In this document: piece by piece, positions 29,953 through 41,768 of the stretch | Layout: every line of letters starts with the position of its first letter | Numbering within the stretch: position 1 is the first letter of the stretch | Program-made: the position numbers and the translations under genes | Notes under the pieces: model-generated | What the model saw: the letters and a program-made list of their open reading frames with translations, nothing else | What the model was told of the DNA's origin: nothing | Databases searched by the model: none | Assembly (NCBI RefSeq): GCF_000835495.1 | Contig: NW_015622543.1 | Coordinates: forward strand, 4,762,619 to 4,826,618 | Origin: Cladophialophora immunda | Taxonomy: Eukaryota; Ascomycota; Eurotiomycetes; Chaetothyriales; Herpotrichiellaceae | Direction of reading: 5' to 3' | DNA: 64,000 nt

Positions 29953-31702
29953 CTACACTTTTGCTGCTCGCCGCCTCGAGAGCATTTGTTTGGCTTCCCT
30001 CAAGAGGCCGACAATCAGCGGAACTCCGACGGGACCCAAAAGTGGAAGGAGGACGGCGATTTTGTGTTCGTCAGGAAAGTAGACCTGGCCGACCATGGAT
30101 TTGTCGAAAAAGGCCTTTTCGCTGTCTTCGAAGGCCGTTTTAGCACGAGTGAGAGCCAAGTCAAATCTGCCGTCGAGCGAGAAGTCGCAACACGCTTTGA
30201 GATTGGCTATCGAGTCGTCGACCAATTCAGCGACGTGTCTCGGGATCGGAATATTGCTGAGTCGCTGAGCTAGTCGAGCTAGTGACCCCAGACTGGACGC
30301 AGCATGGAGGTACAGGGTAAGAGCTGACAGACGTTTGTAGGCGTCGAGTTGCAGCTGCAGCGGTCGGGACTGGGCTGAATCATCCGGATGCAAGACTCCT
30401 AGCAGTGACAGTAATTGCGAGGCAAACGTCTTGAACGGTAGGCGCAACAACTCGTGATTGAGATAAGTGGGAATCATGTTGACGTGGACAGGGTGCGGGA
30501 GCAGAGGTGGGTTGAGAATTTGTATCCCGCCCCATTGAGGAATCAGCCATGAATTTCCATCGACCCCTTCGATACTGAGAGGTATCTGATCCTTAGCTGG
30601 AACATAGAGGATGAAGTTGAGCGTAGGTCCATCTCCGATCGAGGGCGCCAAAGGCCACTCTGCGGAATTCACAAAGGCCGTCAGATCGTTTTGCTGGAGA
30701 AAAGAGCCGTTTTGTCCTTCTCGGTGAATGGGTTGTATGGTGGGAGGTAGGGTCGAATACAATTGCACCTGAGTCGTGATCTCGAAATCGGCAATGGACG
30801 AGAGTGCTTGTACGAGAGGCTCGATGTGATCCCGGAGTGCTCCGTCAATCTCCCAACTTGCTGGAGCGCCACTGGCGGTAAGGAGAGAGAAGGTGAGATG
30901 GAATTCAGGAGACGATTTGTATGCTCGGTTGATTTGCTTCTCGACTTTGGTAACAACATCGTAGGGTTGAGATTTCAGAAATGCCTGTGCGTTTTGACTG
31001 TTACTGGACAGAGAGACAGTCTGAAGCGCAGCCGCAATTTGTTCTTCTCTGAACAGTGCATGGAGGTTGTCTGCGAGGGTTTTGGCAACATTGACTCCAA
31101 TACCTGGAGCTATACTCGCACGGGCAGTCGCGGTGACAGGGTCCAGAGTGAACGCGAAGCCATCCTGAGTAGGCTCAAGGAGAATTTTCAAGGCGGGAGC
31201 CCCGTGGCTAAGGGATGCAGGATCTTCACCGCAGCGTGTGCCCCTTGTCTCGCTCTTGCTGCCAGTTCCTGGCCCATCTGGGCCCACGTTCACCAGGTGA
31301 AGTCTTTGGTGGAGGGTTGGATACTCGTTCAGATCATCTAGGGCTCGTTGGGTATCCTGCACTAGTTTCTGGGCATCTGAACACGGGAGATTCGGGGCAG
31401 AGAGCCAGAGATGCAATGGAATCGCTGTGGGTGTATTCTAGAGACTGCTATCAGCATTGAGATGTCTGCAAGGCAGATGGATGGCTCACAAGTCCCTCTG
31501 CCCAGTCAAGCATGTCCTGCAGCGGCAGGCTCGCTCGGTAGATTGAGGTGGTTTGCCACCATACTGGAAGTCCCAGCAGTATGATCACAGCCCAGAAAGA
31601 CAACACAATCTTGGTTCGCAGGCTCACAGCTTCGGGCTTTTCGAGGGGAGGTTGTTTCGACGAAGGCACGGCGTCGGAAGGAGCGGTAGAATCTTGCCCC
31701 AT
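29953..31702 (-). CDS. GPI17: GPI transamidase subunit PIG-S/Gpi17
   Basis: Two exons, 31702-31490 and 31437-29953, across a 52-bp intron, giving 565 aa. A short cytosolic N-terminus precedes the first membrane helix (IVLSFWAVIILLGLPVWWQT), followed by the conserved TSIYRASLPLQDMLDWAEG. A large lumenal domain contains LSLSSNSQ-type segments, FVNSAEWPL, LNFILYVPAKDQIPL and SWLIPQWGGIQILNPP. A second membrane helix (IAVLLPLLGPVGVPLIVGLL) lies just before the basic C-terminus. This two-span arrangement matches PIG-S, part of the ER complex that transfers GPI anchors to proteins. Divergent from COQ10. Confidence 0.92.
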
Positions 31703-32058
31703 TGTGGCAGGTCCAGTTGCTCAAGGCGCAGATCAACTATAGGGTTCTGCTGGATGTTCCTCGCGACACGTCCATCACGACCGAGGAACAAGTGCTGGCA
31801 TCGGGATAGGTTGTGGCTGTTGCGGGTTTGCGAGGACAATGGAAATCACTATTGCAACGTGTTTGTATGATTCAGACGCTAGCCTGGGGACGATTCACCT
31901 GACTCAGGAATTTGAGAAAGCCGATGCATGAACACAACTTTTTGTTTCTCGTCATCCATTCACTCATTTCAGGGCCAGCGCTCATTTAGACAGGATGCAA
32001 TCGTTATAACACGGAATTCGGTCTCTTGATTCATAGTCTTGGAAACATTCGGGCTAGA
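31703..32058. promoter_or_regulatory. Bidirectional promoter, GPI17 / COQ10
   Basis: 356 bp between divergent ATGs. A palindromic TGACTCA at 31900-31906 matches the Gcn4/CpcA (AP-1 type) site, about 150 bp from the COQ10 ATG. A single 7-mer is weak evidence. Confidence 0.5.
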
Positions 32059-32691
32059 ATGGCCGCCCGCCACACGGCCACGGTTCTACTCAGCTCTCAA
32101 GCTCGGTTGAGGACAACTGCTTTGATATCGTCAAATACACAACCAATACAACAGACAAGAACTCTCTTCGATTCCCTTCTGTCGTCGACATTCGGGAACT
32201 GCGCGCTTCGTTCTATGAGCCATACCAAAGTTTTGCCGTACTCCGCTGCAACAGTCTTCAAAGCCGTCTCTGACGTGGCGGGCTACCCGACATTTCTACC
32301 CTTCACCATTTCATCCAACGTCACATCGAGAGATGCTGCAGGCTATCCGACACGAGCTAGCCTGAAGGTCGGGTACGCGACACTCGGCATTGAGGAAGAC
32401 TGGGAAAGCATAGTCCGGTGCGACCCAGCTCGAGGAATCATCGAAGCAAGGAGCAGCGAGGAGCACAGTGACGGACTTTTCGAAATCTTGAGTACAAAGT
32501 GGCTCATTGCGCCTTCGAAGGCTGCCAACGACAGTACGGCCGTCAAGTTGAACGTCGACGTCAAGTTTCGGAATCCTCTCTACGATCAAATGTTTGCCCA
32601 GGTCGAGAGCAAGGTCGCAAGTACAATGGTGTCGGCTTTTGAAAAGCGGGTGGAAGAGCTTCATCAGAAGCAGGAAATGCGACCGCGGTGA
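32059..32691 (+). CDS. COQ10: Coenzyme Q-binding protein COQ10
   Basis: 210 aa from the ATG at 32059; the frame opens 11 codons earlier at a TTG, which is not used. An N-terminal mitochondrial presequence (Ala/Ser/Arg-rich, no acidic residues) is followed by the START/polyketide-cyclase domain: VLPYSAATVFKAVSDVAGYP, FLPFTISSNV, ASLKVGYATLGIEEDWES, then LSTKWLIAP and VKFRNPLYDQMFAQV with a long C-terminal helix. COQ10 binds ubiquinone in mitochondria and is needed for its use and biosynthesis. Single exon, normal length. Confidence 0.93.
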   Translation: MAARHTATVLLSSQARLRTTALISSNTQPIQQTRTLFDSLLSSTFGNCALRSMSHTKVLPYSAATVFKAVSDVAGYPTFLPFTISSNVTSRDAAGYPTRASLKVGYATLGIEEDWESIVRCDPARGIIEARSSEEHSDGLFEILSTKWLIAPSKAANDSTAVKLNVDVKFRNPLYDQMFAQVESKVASTMVSAFEKRVEELHQKQEMRPR

Positions 32692-34058
32692 GATGCGGAA
32701 GGCAGCAAGGAGCGGAGACATCAATTGCAACCGACGTGCACCTGATACCACAAATCCCTCAGAAGACAATCACTTCCTGGGTGGCAATCTGCCAATTCGC
32801 CGAGTCGGGGAAGTTCGCCGGCCTGGTTTGTCTCGTCCAGGAAACGACTGAGAGCACATCACCTGGTCCGCGCAGTGTCAAATGCTGAGGAATTCTTGGA
32901 CTGCGGCGTCAAGAGACACTGGCAAAAAGTGACAGCACACATGGAGCGCCGCAGATCATTTGGAGGCGACGATGCCTCTTTCACCACTCACTCATGTTCG
33001 ATCGGATACGTACATTATGCAGGCTGCGCAGCCAAGGTGTTTTTCCTTTGACAGCCTTGTAAGGGGCTTCGGAGCGGCGACATGGGCAGAGGATACATCC
33101 TCAGTGACGAACTCTCCCTGCCTGAAACTATTGTAGATAGTACCGGCGGCTGTATGTATTGAATGCATTTCTTCGACTGCGAACTGGCAGCATCACAGTA
33201 TCGTCACAAGCCCATGACGCACAACCGAAGGGGACGAATCTCCTGGGCGGCTCGAGAAGGAGACGAAAGGGACTGTGGCATGGACCACGCTGCATGAAAG
33301 GCTTGTAGTACGCGGGATATCTCGCGGAGCAGAGAGCAACGAAACGGTCTCAGGAGCTTGCTGCATGATGATAACTAACCGGGGCTTCGCATCAGGGAGT
33401 CTGTTGGCATCACGGTAGTCCTCGGGAATAAGAAAAACCCCCTCCAAGAGAGGGCATGCAAAGTCGCCGTGCTGTGATACATGACGACAATCCGTCAAGT
33501 CACGACCAAAGCTCGACGGCGAGAGGCTGACTAGAGGTGTGACGAGGTGTGGGAACGGCGCGCAGGGCCCTGTACCTCGGGGGGGTGGATGGCCCAGTCC
33601 CAGTCCAGCTTCGTTAGTTCTGACTAGGCCGCAACGTCCTCCACCACTCAGACGCAGCCATGGCAGCTCGTCACATCCCGCCCATCCCAGGCTGCCAATC
33701 ACTCGCCCTCAAGCCGACCTCCTCCTCTGCTGCTGACTGGAAGATCAGCTTCTTTAACCGCCGAGTGCTCTGCAAGCCACCGCAAGCATGGCAACGACCC
33801 TGGCTTGCTACTTGCGGCTTGCGGCTGCTGCTGCTGCTGCTACGGCACTCACAACACACCAGCGCACACACACCGAGAGGGGCAAAAGGGCCGCCTCCTC
33901 CCCCTTCAGCTTTCCCTTCTCTTTCCCTGGCGGGCCTTAAATTTGGGATAACATAGAAGCGCAGCGCAATCTCTGGGTTGCAATCCAACAGACTTCGCCC
34001 GTCTGTCGTTTTGCGCTGCCCTCTTGTTTCATATGTCGCTGCGCTCACCGTCAGTGTC
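32692..34058. other. Intergenic region; no gene seen
   Basis: About 1.4 kb between two plus-strand genes. Frames on both strands are short or Pro/Ser/Arg-biased with no domain. A CTGCTG-type run lies near 33825-33842. The last few hundred bases are likely promoter and leader of the next gene. Confidence 0.4.
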
Positions 34059-35443
34059 ATGGCCTACTGGCATGACCGCCCTGCGACCGGCGCGCCTCGC
34101 TCCATGCTGGCCATAGTTGGCGTGCTGCTGACCGTCCTCCTCCGCGTTACCTCTGCCCTACAGTCTGTCGCCGGATCGCCCTGCGATTCTGTCTGTGCCG
34201 GTGCAGGCTCCCTCGAACAAGACGTCCTCTGCCTCGATGCGGATTACCAGTCCCTGCCCTCGGGTCGAGCGTTCCAGAAATGCGTGGCTTGTCAGTTGAA
34301 CAGCACGGCGGTAGATACGGCAAGCAATGAGACGGATGTAGAATGGGCATTGCGTATGACAAAATTCTTGTCTTCCCTGTCACTAAAAGTGCTAGAAGTG
34401 CTGAGACGTGCCTTTTGCAAAATCTCCCAGTGGCCCTTCGTTACACACTTGCGGGGTGCATGTTTGCCATCCCCGAAGACCATATTTCGATCAGCAGTCC
34501 ATGTCAAGTCAGCTGTGCCCCTCTGAACGCCTCTATCGGATACCGCATCACGAACGACAGCTCGACGGCTCAACCGGGGAATGCGTTCTGTACGGCCGAC
34601 CCGTTCGACGACTACACGATCAATAGGTGCGCAACGTGTTATAGCTTCATCCCGCAGCAGCTGTACCAGGCAAACTGTAAGATGCCGCGCTTTTCCTCGC
34701 TTCACACCCTTTTTTTTTACTTCTGCTCATCGTGTCAATTAGTCCTCCAAGCTCTGCACATAGCATGCCGCCAACCGCCAGAACCGGGTAAACCGTTCTT
34801 CCCAGACGCTCAGTCCATCTTCAACGAGACACTAGTCGCCGGGCCGGCGCCGCCATCAAGCAACACCGGCGGCAAAGGCGGACTTCACGGATGGAAACTG
34901 GCGCTCGCCATCGTGCTCCCGGTCGTCGGCGGCATCATTCTCATCTCGGGAACGTGCTGGGGCTGTTTCATTTTCACCCGCAAACGTCGCCAGCGGATGG
35001 CCCAGACGGGCCGCATGAGCCGCGTGCACGGCGCCCACGCTGACAGCATGTACTCTCCCATGTCCGCCAAAGCTGAGGCCTGGAAAGCCGAGAATCTGCC
35101 CTGGGGCGTGGCGGAGCCGCCGCGAGAAATGCACGCCATCAGCCCAACGCTGCTGCATGTGAAGCACCCGAGCCCCGGCGTCGCGCAGGGCCGGTGGAGT
35201 CATCAGACTGGGGGAACCGGAGGCTCGGAGCAGAACACACCGCTACGAAGCAGTTTTCAGCGCGACTCTGTCGGGCCCGGTCCGGAACAGGTTCGAGATC
35301 CGAATCTTCACGATCAATACTTTGGCGTTGGCGAGGATATGGACGACCTACCCGGACCCAGTGGTGGACATGAATATTATCCTGAACATCAGCATGACCT
35401 CCAGCTCCGCATGCCTGATGATGAGCGGGGCAACTTTATTTGA
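34059..35443 (+). CDS. Cys-rich single-pass membrane protein (LPXTG-like fungal family)
   Basis: Three exons (34059-34353, 34431-34676, 34743-35443), 413 aa. A signal peptide (MLAIVGVLLTVLLRVTSA) precedes an ectodomain with regularly spaced Cys: SPCDSVCAGAG, FQKCVACQLNST, then EWALLALRYTLAGCMFAIP, SSPCQVSCAPL, NRCATCYSF and ANFLQALHIACRQPP. The joined motif W-x-L-x-x-L-R-Y-x-x-x-x-C-x-F matches a Pezizomycotina family often labelled LPXTG-motif cell-wall anchor. The membrane helix is LALAIVLPVVGGIILISGTC, followed by KRRQR and a disordered tail. Introns are 77 and 66 bp; the first splice was chosen because it restores the conserved motif exactly. Probably a cell-wall-facing sensor; unproven. 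Confidence 0.82.
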
Positions 35444-38400
35444 TGGCAATGCAAAGGCAAATGCATCGCGCCTCTTGACAAAGCAGGGGAAGAGAAATGG
35501 GAAATCTACGATGATATGACCCCAAATGTGACGCCCCCAGTTGTTGAACGAAACCGTCCAAAGACCGGTCGGACAAGATAGAGTTATGGGAAAGACTGTC
35601 ACGGGCTCTTCTTTTTTCTTTCAGTTTGGCCAAGTCTGCAGGCTTGCTGCAGTCGGCCATCATCGTTCACCCTTCGGGGGACGAGGTCTCCGTTTGACTG
35701 CAATGGAATGTATCATATATGGTCTATTCGAGACCCGGAAGAAACTTGCTCGTGATCCCTACCGAGGAAGAAGTTTCGAGCTGTAGATAACCCTGTCTGT
35801 CGGTTTCTTAAAGGCCTCATACAAGCAGGTACTCCGTTTTCGTGGGATGACCCCTTTGCGGGAAGAGAATGAGCTGTCAGACATGGGCCTTTGGCGTTGC
35901 CAACCGGATCGACGTTTGCACAGCCTCGTGGCTGGTGCGGATTTCGTTGCCGGAGATCAGGGACGGGACCGAACTTGTCTGGTATTTCGTTCCCAGACTG
36001 AAAACTTGCTGCTGTCCAATCTCTTGTTGTTTCTCTGAGCCAATGCAAATCACCTGAATCTGTGCATCTTAGGGACCTCCTCATTGCGCAGCGGCATTTG
36101 TAGCGCACGCACCTGCTTGGAGGCCAAAACCCAGTGTCAGCTGCCATGTACCTCTCAACCCCCTTTTGCCTGCAGCCTTGTCTCGTGTGGCTTGTCAGCC
36201 TTACCGGCTCTTGAACTGTCTTTCCCTGCACATTTCGTCAGGTGCTGCTGGAATGTTGTCCAGAGCTTTCGGGCCCATGTCTTGCGTTCGAGAATCAGTG
36301 AGTCCAGGATGGAGTAGAACTGCGAATCGGCATCAGCCATCGGGGCTTAGGTCGCGCTGTCTCGGGACATTTTACGTACTTCAAAAGCTCAACCGCCAAA
36401 GCATCACAGATTGGTTTGCATCATTTGACACTGTTTGGTAATTTTGTTGGCAGCAAATAGCCTTCTCTCAAGATTTGTTCTCTGCAATGTGTTTACCTTT
36501 CCAGCGGTGTGCGTGGCGGCGTTGTTCAGGCTTCGTACGCAGTACGTAACACTTGTGTACAAGAAGGGCTCGACGGTTGAGAGAAGTAGGAATGCAGCGC
36601 CCGCCGTCAACTGAGGAAAAAGGGTTAAAAGTATTCTTGGAACAAGTCAGCTTTTCACACAAATAAAAATTTCAGACAATCTTTGCGAATCAGAATACTT
36701 CATTGTTAACAGAAGAGATCATGGGCGCAGGTGGAGCCACATGCTTGGAATAGCAACAGTGTGGCAGACAGTAGACTTCTGCACGAAAGTCTTTCTTTCT
36801 TTTGGAGAGAAATCGATTGCATTGGAGAGTTTGTGGACAATTAAATACTGAGCAACTTTTCATCAGATGAAGACGGGTCCAAGCCGCGTGCGAGAGAAGC
36901 ACTTTTGAGCATCTTGTTCGGCTTGACGGCAGGTTTGAGTCGTCGAGGCGCAACGCTGGGAAGGTGAGTCTTCTGGTATCATTAGTGCGCGAATTCTAAA
37001 CAGGTGCGGTGTCTGTCTGGCTCGCGGGTCTCTTGGAGAGTGACAGGTTTCGTCAGGTGCACAGGAGGCTGTTCCCCCGTATTGTCAACACCGTGTTGTA
37101 GAAGCAGCATACGCAAATTGGGAAATGAGCAGGTGACTCAAGGCGTCGACAAGGCAGCCGTGGGGAACTGTGTGTCCTCGCCAGGTCCTGAGCATCCCCT
37201 GCGCAGAGCAATTGCTGAACTCTGGAGGGTTGTGATCTGCTTCCTGAGTGGACATCCTCCTCTTGCTGCGTACAGTGACGGGCTCTTTCACCAGAACCGA
37301 GTCGACCTCTCCGTATCAGGCCAAAAAGAGGTGATCGGCAAGACTTAGGACCATGAGTGCAGGATGGTGCACCAACAGCCACGGACAGCTGGTCGAGGAT
37401 CGACAGTGTTCTCAGACAAGGTTTCAGATCATCGCGCCGGCCGTGGCAGACGCCTGGAAAGAACTTTGGGAAGAATTCTCAGTTCATGACGAGAAGAGAG
37501 CACGGTCAAGCGACCTGGGGGGTCAACACGCCAAAAGAATCACTTCGAGGATGGTGCTATCAAGATGGTGTCAGTCCAGGCGCCACGAAGCGGATAGCGT
37601 GCCTCATCTCGCCTCACTTTTTCTTGATCACAAATGTGACAAACACGGCTGGGTACGTTCGCAGCACAATTTGCCTTCAGGCGTCTCAAGAAACAGCCAC
37701 AGGAGAGCACTTTGAATTAGGACAGAGCGATCGAGGTGTGAGGAGAGCAGTGAACGCTGGAGTCCGTGCTGGACTGGACAAGAGGCGGTCTAAGCAACAG
37801 CAAATGGTTTCGTTCGGCTCGGAACAAGTCAACGAGAGAATCACAATTGTCGTGCTCAGCGTCCGAGGGTTTGGGCCACTGGCAAGACTGGCCATTGGGA
37901 AGAAGGCACGTCCACTGGACTCAGCTGATAATCTGCAAATAACTGTTGGCTTTCCTGCTCGTCGGTGTGGGCTGCACCAATAGATGTCTCTTTTACTCCA
38001 GATCTAGTGAAATGTCAATGCTGTGACCATCGTTTTTCGCCAATGCTACCCTAGCAGATCGGTATCTGGGAGTCTGTCGAGGTCTAGAATCCACCGTGTT
38101 TGAAGTTGCGGCCCGTTATTTCACATACTGGGTCATTTCATGTTTCACCTAGCAAGTCTATGCTCGTCTTGGATTGACCACCGCTCTGAATTGGGCGGCT
38201 CGCTGTGTCGCTTCGGCAGAGAGGCCCGAACCCAAGAACCCAAAGGCCACTGACGATAACATACATTGAGGAACATCACCCGAAAAAGGGGTCGGCTGTG
38301 GATGAAACTCTATCTGATCTGTGGCAGGAAATCACGTATGAGATGCTGCTCTGCTAACACATTTCCCAGAGATTCAGGGCCAGGGCCTGTTGGCAGGCAG

Positions 38401-40532
38401 CAAATCCGCTCGCCGACTTGATCTACATATGGAGGTACCTTGCGAAACCCCAGACGTGCGGAACGTTCTCTGCATTGCGCCTCAACCCAGCATGCACCGT
38501 ATTCGGCAGCAAGGCACTCGCTCTAGCCTTTCTCCATGAAGATCGTCCGGTTGCTGCCCAAAAGCATGTCTCGCAGGCAATTTCCCTGTCGCTTGAGTCT
38601 ATGACGGAAGGTACATGGTGAGGAGCGGGGGCAGGCGGTGGCGATGTCAATGTCGATGCCCAACGTGTCCGGAAGATTCCAGAGTACTTGCCAAAGAGCT
38701 GTCCGGAGCACAGGAGCTGTCAATGCCCGGTATACACAAAACATAGCACTGCAAGGTCAAGGAATAGAGGTTTAGGCGCAATGGAGCGATTGATCCTGGG
38801 AGATGACGGAGCTTGAAGAGTCCATCTCGGGCAGAACAACGCTATTGACGGAGGCTTATAGAGATTTGCAAGCAGGAAAGAGCATTTGGGTCCACAGGCA
38901 ATCAACCATCTTGAAGATTGGCCGATGCACATCCGAGTACCGTATACGTAGTTCTTGAGCCAGGGTTCAAGGTTGAGTACCTCGACGCCTTCTTCTCCAT
39001 TGTCGTGCAGCCAGACCCAAAGAAGCAGGAATAACATGGATGCTCAGCTGGCCATCGTGCGCCCGTTCAGACTCGACCCAGAGAACAATGCAGCGACGGC
39101 TGATAGGTAGGATTTTCCACGTTGGATTTGTCGGCGCCCTGTTGGAACCGAATCTCCTCCGCGACATTCCCTCCTCGCATCATCATTTGCCTGCTCTTTG
39201 GACAGCAGTCACGCTGCGTTGCATGGCATCCTGCGCCCCCCCCTCGTGCCCAACATTAGGCCCTTGCTGGCTCGTGGCCCGTAGTTCGCTCTGAAGGCAT
39301 TTGGGTCGCAAGATGGACCATGCAGCTTCGATAGCGGTCAACAAATGGCTGAAGTTGGTGGCTGCCCTCGAAGACGTGGCATCGCCGGACATCCGTGACG
39401 ATGGCCATGGTGATCCAACCTTTCGAAGACTGCTGCCCGTGGAGAGCGCATGCCCGACTTCTGCCTCCTCCTCTTCCTCCTCCTCCTCTCGGAAATCCAC
39501 ACCTTCTCTCCGGCGCGTGGTCCCTTCCCGGCGAATAGTCTTCCTACACGGTGCCTTCTCGCCAACCTTCAAGTCTGAGGGAACGAGGAGGGCGCGTCTG
39601 TGTCGACCTGGTGATCCATTTTATTGACGCATCAACACCATGTTTTGGTCACACAACGTCAGAGAGGGACACCGTACTCCACTTTCTCGCGCTGGCCTTT
39701 CCTGCATCCGGTGTCCACACTGCGATCCAGTCGGCGCCAAATGGATGATTGGGGAAGCTGCTCCTCGAGGCTCGACTGTGAGAATCGGAAAGGCGCCTGG
39801 CGAAGAGAAGTGGCTCGGGGCATCGTGGGGAAAGCGTCTGTCATTTGCGTACTGTGACGAGCCGGTGGTCAGCAAATAGTTCCTTCAAGATGGTTCACAA
39901 AAGCAGTGAAAGCCCAAAGTCTGACATACCGGGAAAGACCCAGAGAATCCTTCATTTCGCCCCCCCGGGTGCAATCTGGATCGGGGGCCTGGCCGAAATT
40001 CACAATTGCATTGTTCTTGGCTGGAACTTTTGTACATTCCGATCCGCGACCCGTCAGTGAGTGCCGTCCTCAGTCCCGACAATCGCCGCGTTCATCTGTC
40101 AATCTGGGCGACAAGAGCGCATAGGCTGTAGTGATTTTGAAGGCAACTCCATTTTTGCCAGACTATTCGAGCACTTGTAGCCTGCGCTTGTCGGCTGTGT
40201 AATTTGCTGAAGCGGTGTGCAAAATGAAAGCTGCGTTTCGTCTCGGCAGGAGCGACATACAATTGGTCTTAGCTATAGCCTCAAGAAAATTCCCCTCCTC
40301 CCATTACTGGACTGGGTGCCACTCATGACATGGTGAGGAAAAGGCCGATAACACAAAGCCGATCATGAACCTGCACGATCTCGCTGATACTGAAGATGGG
40401 TATTTTGAGTGCGGAGAAAATTCAATGACCTCCGAGTAGAATAAATATCTGGCATGTGCATCATTGAAGGCGAACAGAGGCCTCCTCCTTCGCAAATGGG
40501 AAAGAACAAGCAAACAAGTCCGCGGGGACTCT
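35444..40532. other. 5-kb gene-poor stretch
   Basis: No convincing gene on either strand. The longest frame (37357-37983 plus, 208 aa) begins with a non-ATG codon and has no domain. Minus frames at 38720-39572 are short, and one contains only an Glu run from a GGA-type repeat (CTCCTCCTC at about 39465-39490). I saw no transposase, reverse transcriptase or terminal-repeat signature by eye. It may hold long regulatory DNA, a non-coding RNA or a heavily split gene; nothing decides. Confidence 0.4.
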
Positions 40533-41768
40533 TCACTGAAATCCCAACCCTCTGAGTCTGGCTCTTCTTTCGAGGATTACGCTCTCGGTTTGCCTATATA
40601 GAGCGTCGAGCTGTTCCATAGACAATGAATCCATCAAGATCTTCGCGACCTGGGTCGCCGCGCTGACTAGCTGCAGCATGTATCGGTCGTCCTTTGGCGT
40701 TCTGGGTTGCTGGTCTCTGTTGTTTTGCTTGACGGCAATCGAGTTCTCTAAGGTCGTGACGAACTGTTTGATCTGGTTGTCGTAGAGCACGCGGGCTGGG
40801 ATCCTTCGCTTGGTGGCGAGTCTCTTCAACAAATACGCCCACTCCGTCCACTCGCGATCCCCTGGCGTGCGGACCCGCGGCTTATCCCTTTCCAGCGGGA
40901 TCGGAAACTGATATTTGGCGACAAAGTGAAAGGCACATCGGGACAAAATGTCGTTCACCCGCGACGTGATTTCGTCCTGCTCCTCGACGTCGAGGTGGAC
41001 TGGGAGAGACGGCAGTGCCTGCGACCTGGCGTGTTCCTGTTGCGGCACGGGCAGCGGAAGCAGCTGAGAGGGGCCGTCGAACTCGTCCTGGTTGAATGGT
41101 CGTCTCCGCGTGTGGTAGCGGGTGGCGGTCCTGCCCATCTCGGAAGCCCGCCGGTTCTGCGTTTCCAGGTCGTATTCTGCATAGCCTTGACTTGTGGGAG
41201 ACCCTGTCTGAAGAACGAAACTGTCCTGGCTTTGTCTCCGCAGCGCGATATTCTGGTCGTCGGGATTCGACCTTGGAGGCAGACCGTGTTGCGGATACGA
41301 GCCGGGATCAGAGGTGAACGTAGACGACTGTGATACAAATGAGAGCGGCCGGAAAGGATCACCCACAGCGGTCGCCGGAGGCATACGGGCTGCGCTATGT
41401 ATCTCCGGGGGGAGCCTCTGCCGCAGCCTCTCCGATCGCTCTGGAGATATACGACCGCCAGATTCGCCCGCAAACGGGTCGTAGGTGGACGACGGCCACT
41501 GTGCGAATCTGCCAGTGAATCGCATGTCAATAGAAGGAAGTGGGAGGTGTCGGGTGTGCACCTACCTCGGGAAAGAAAACGAAGAAGAGGTGTCGGCCAG
41601 CGATCTCGAGGTAGCCGTATCTTGCTGCTGCCTAGCAAACAGAAAGTCCTCCTTCTCCGACATGCCCGCGGTATTGTCTGTCAAATCAAGAGCAAACTGA
41701 ACCCCCGGGGCGACTCCCGATGAGTAGGTAGACTGTAGATTGCTGATCGGATTGGTCAGGGCCAACAT
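40533..41768 (-). CDS. Conserved fungal protein of unknown function
   Basis: Two exons, 41768-41566 and 41508-40533, over a 57-bp GTAGGT-CAG intron, giving 392 aa. The intron removes an in-frame-looking GTG start and joins SSSFSFPR to FAQWPSSTYDPF. The N-terminal half is disordered (Gln, Pro, Ser, Arg). The ordered C-terminal part from about residue 250 reads ITSRVNDILSRCAFHFVAKY, then REWTEWAYLLKRLATKRRIP, ARVLYDNQIKQFVTTLENSI and MLQLVSAATQVAKILMDSL, an all-helical domain that looks conserved. I do not recognise a named family. ATG 41768 (MLALTNPISNLQSTYSSG) is the first in-frame ATG of exon 1. Confidence 0.72.

Noticed and set aside
37357..37983. 208-aa plus-strand frame
   Set aside because: Non-ATG start, no conserved motif, and no support from flanking splice sites.
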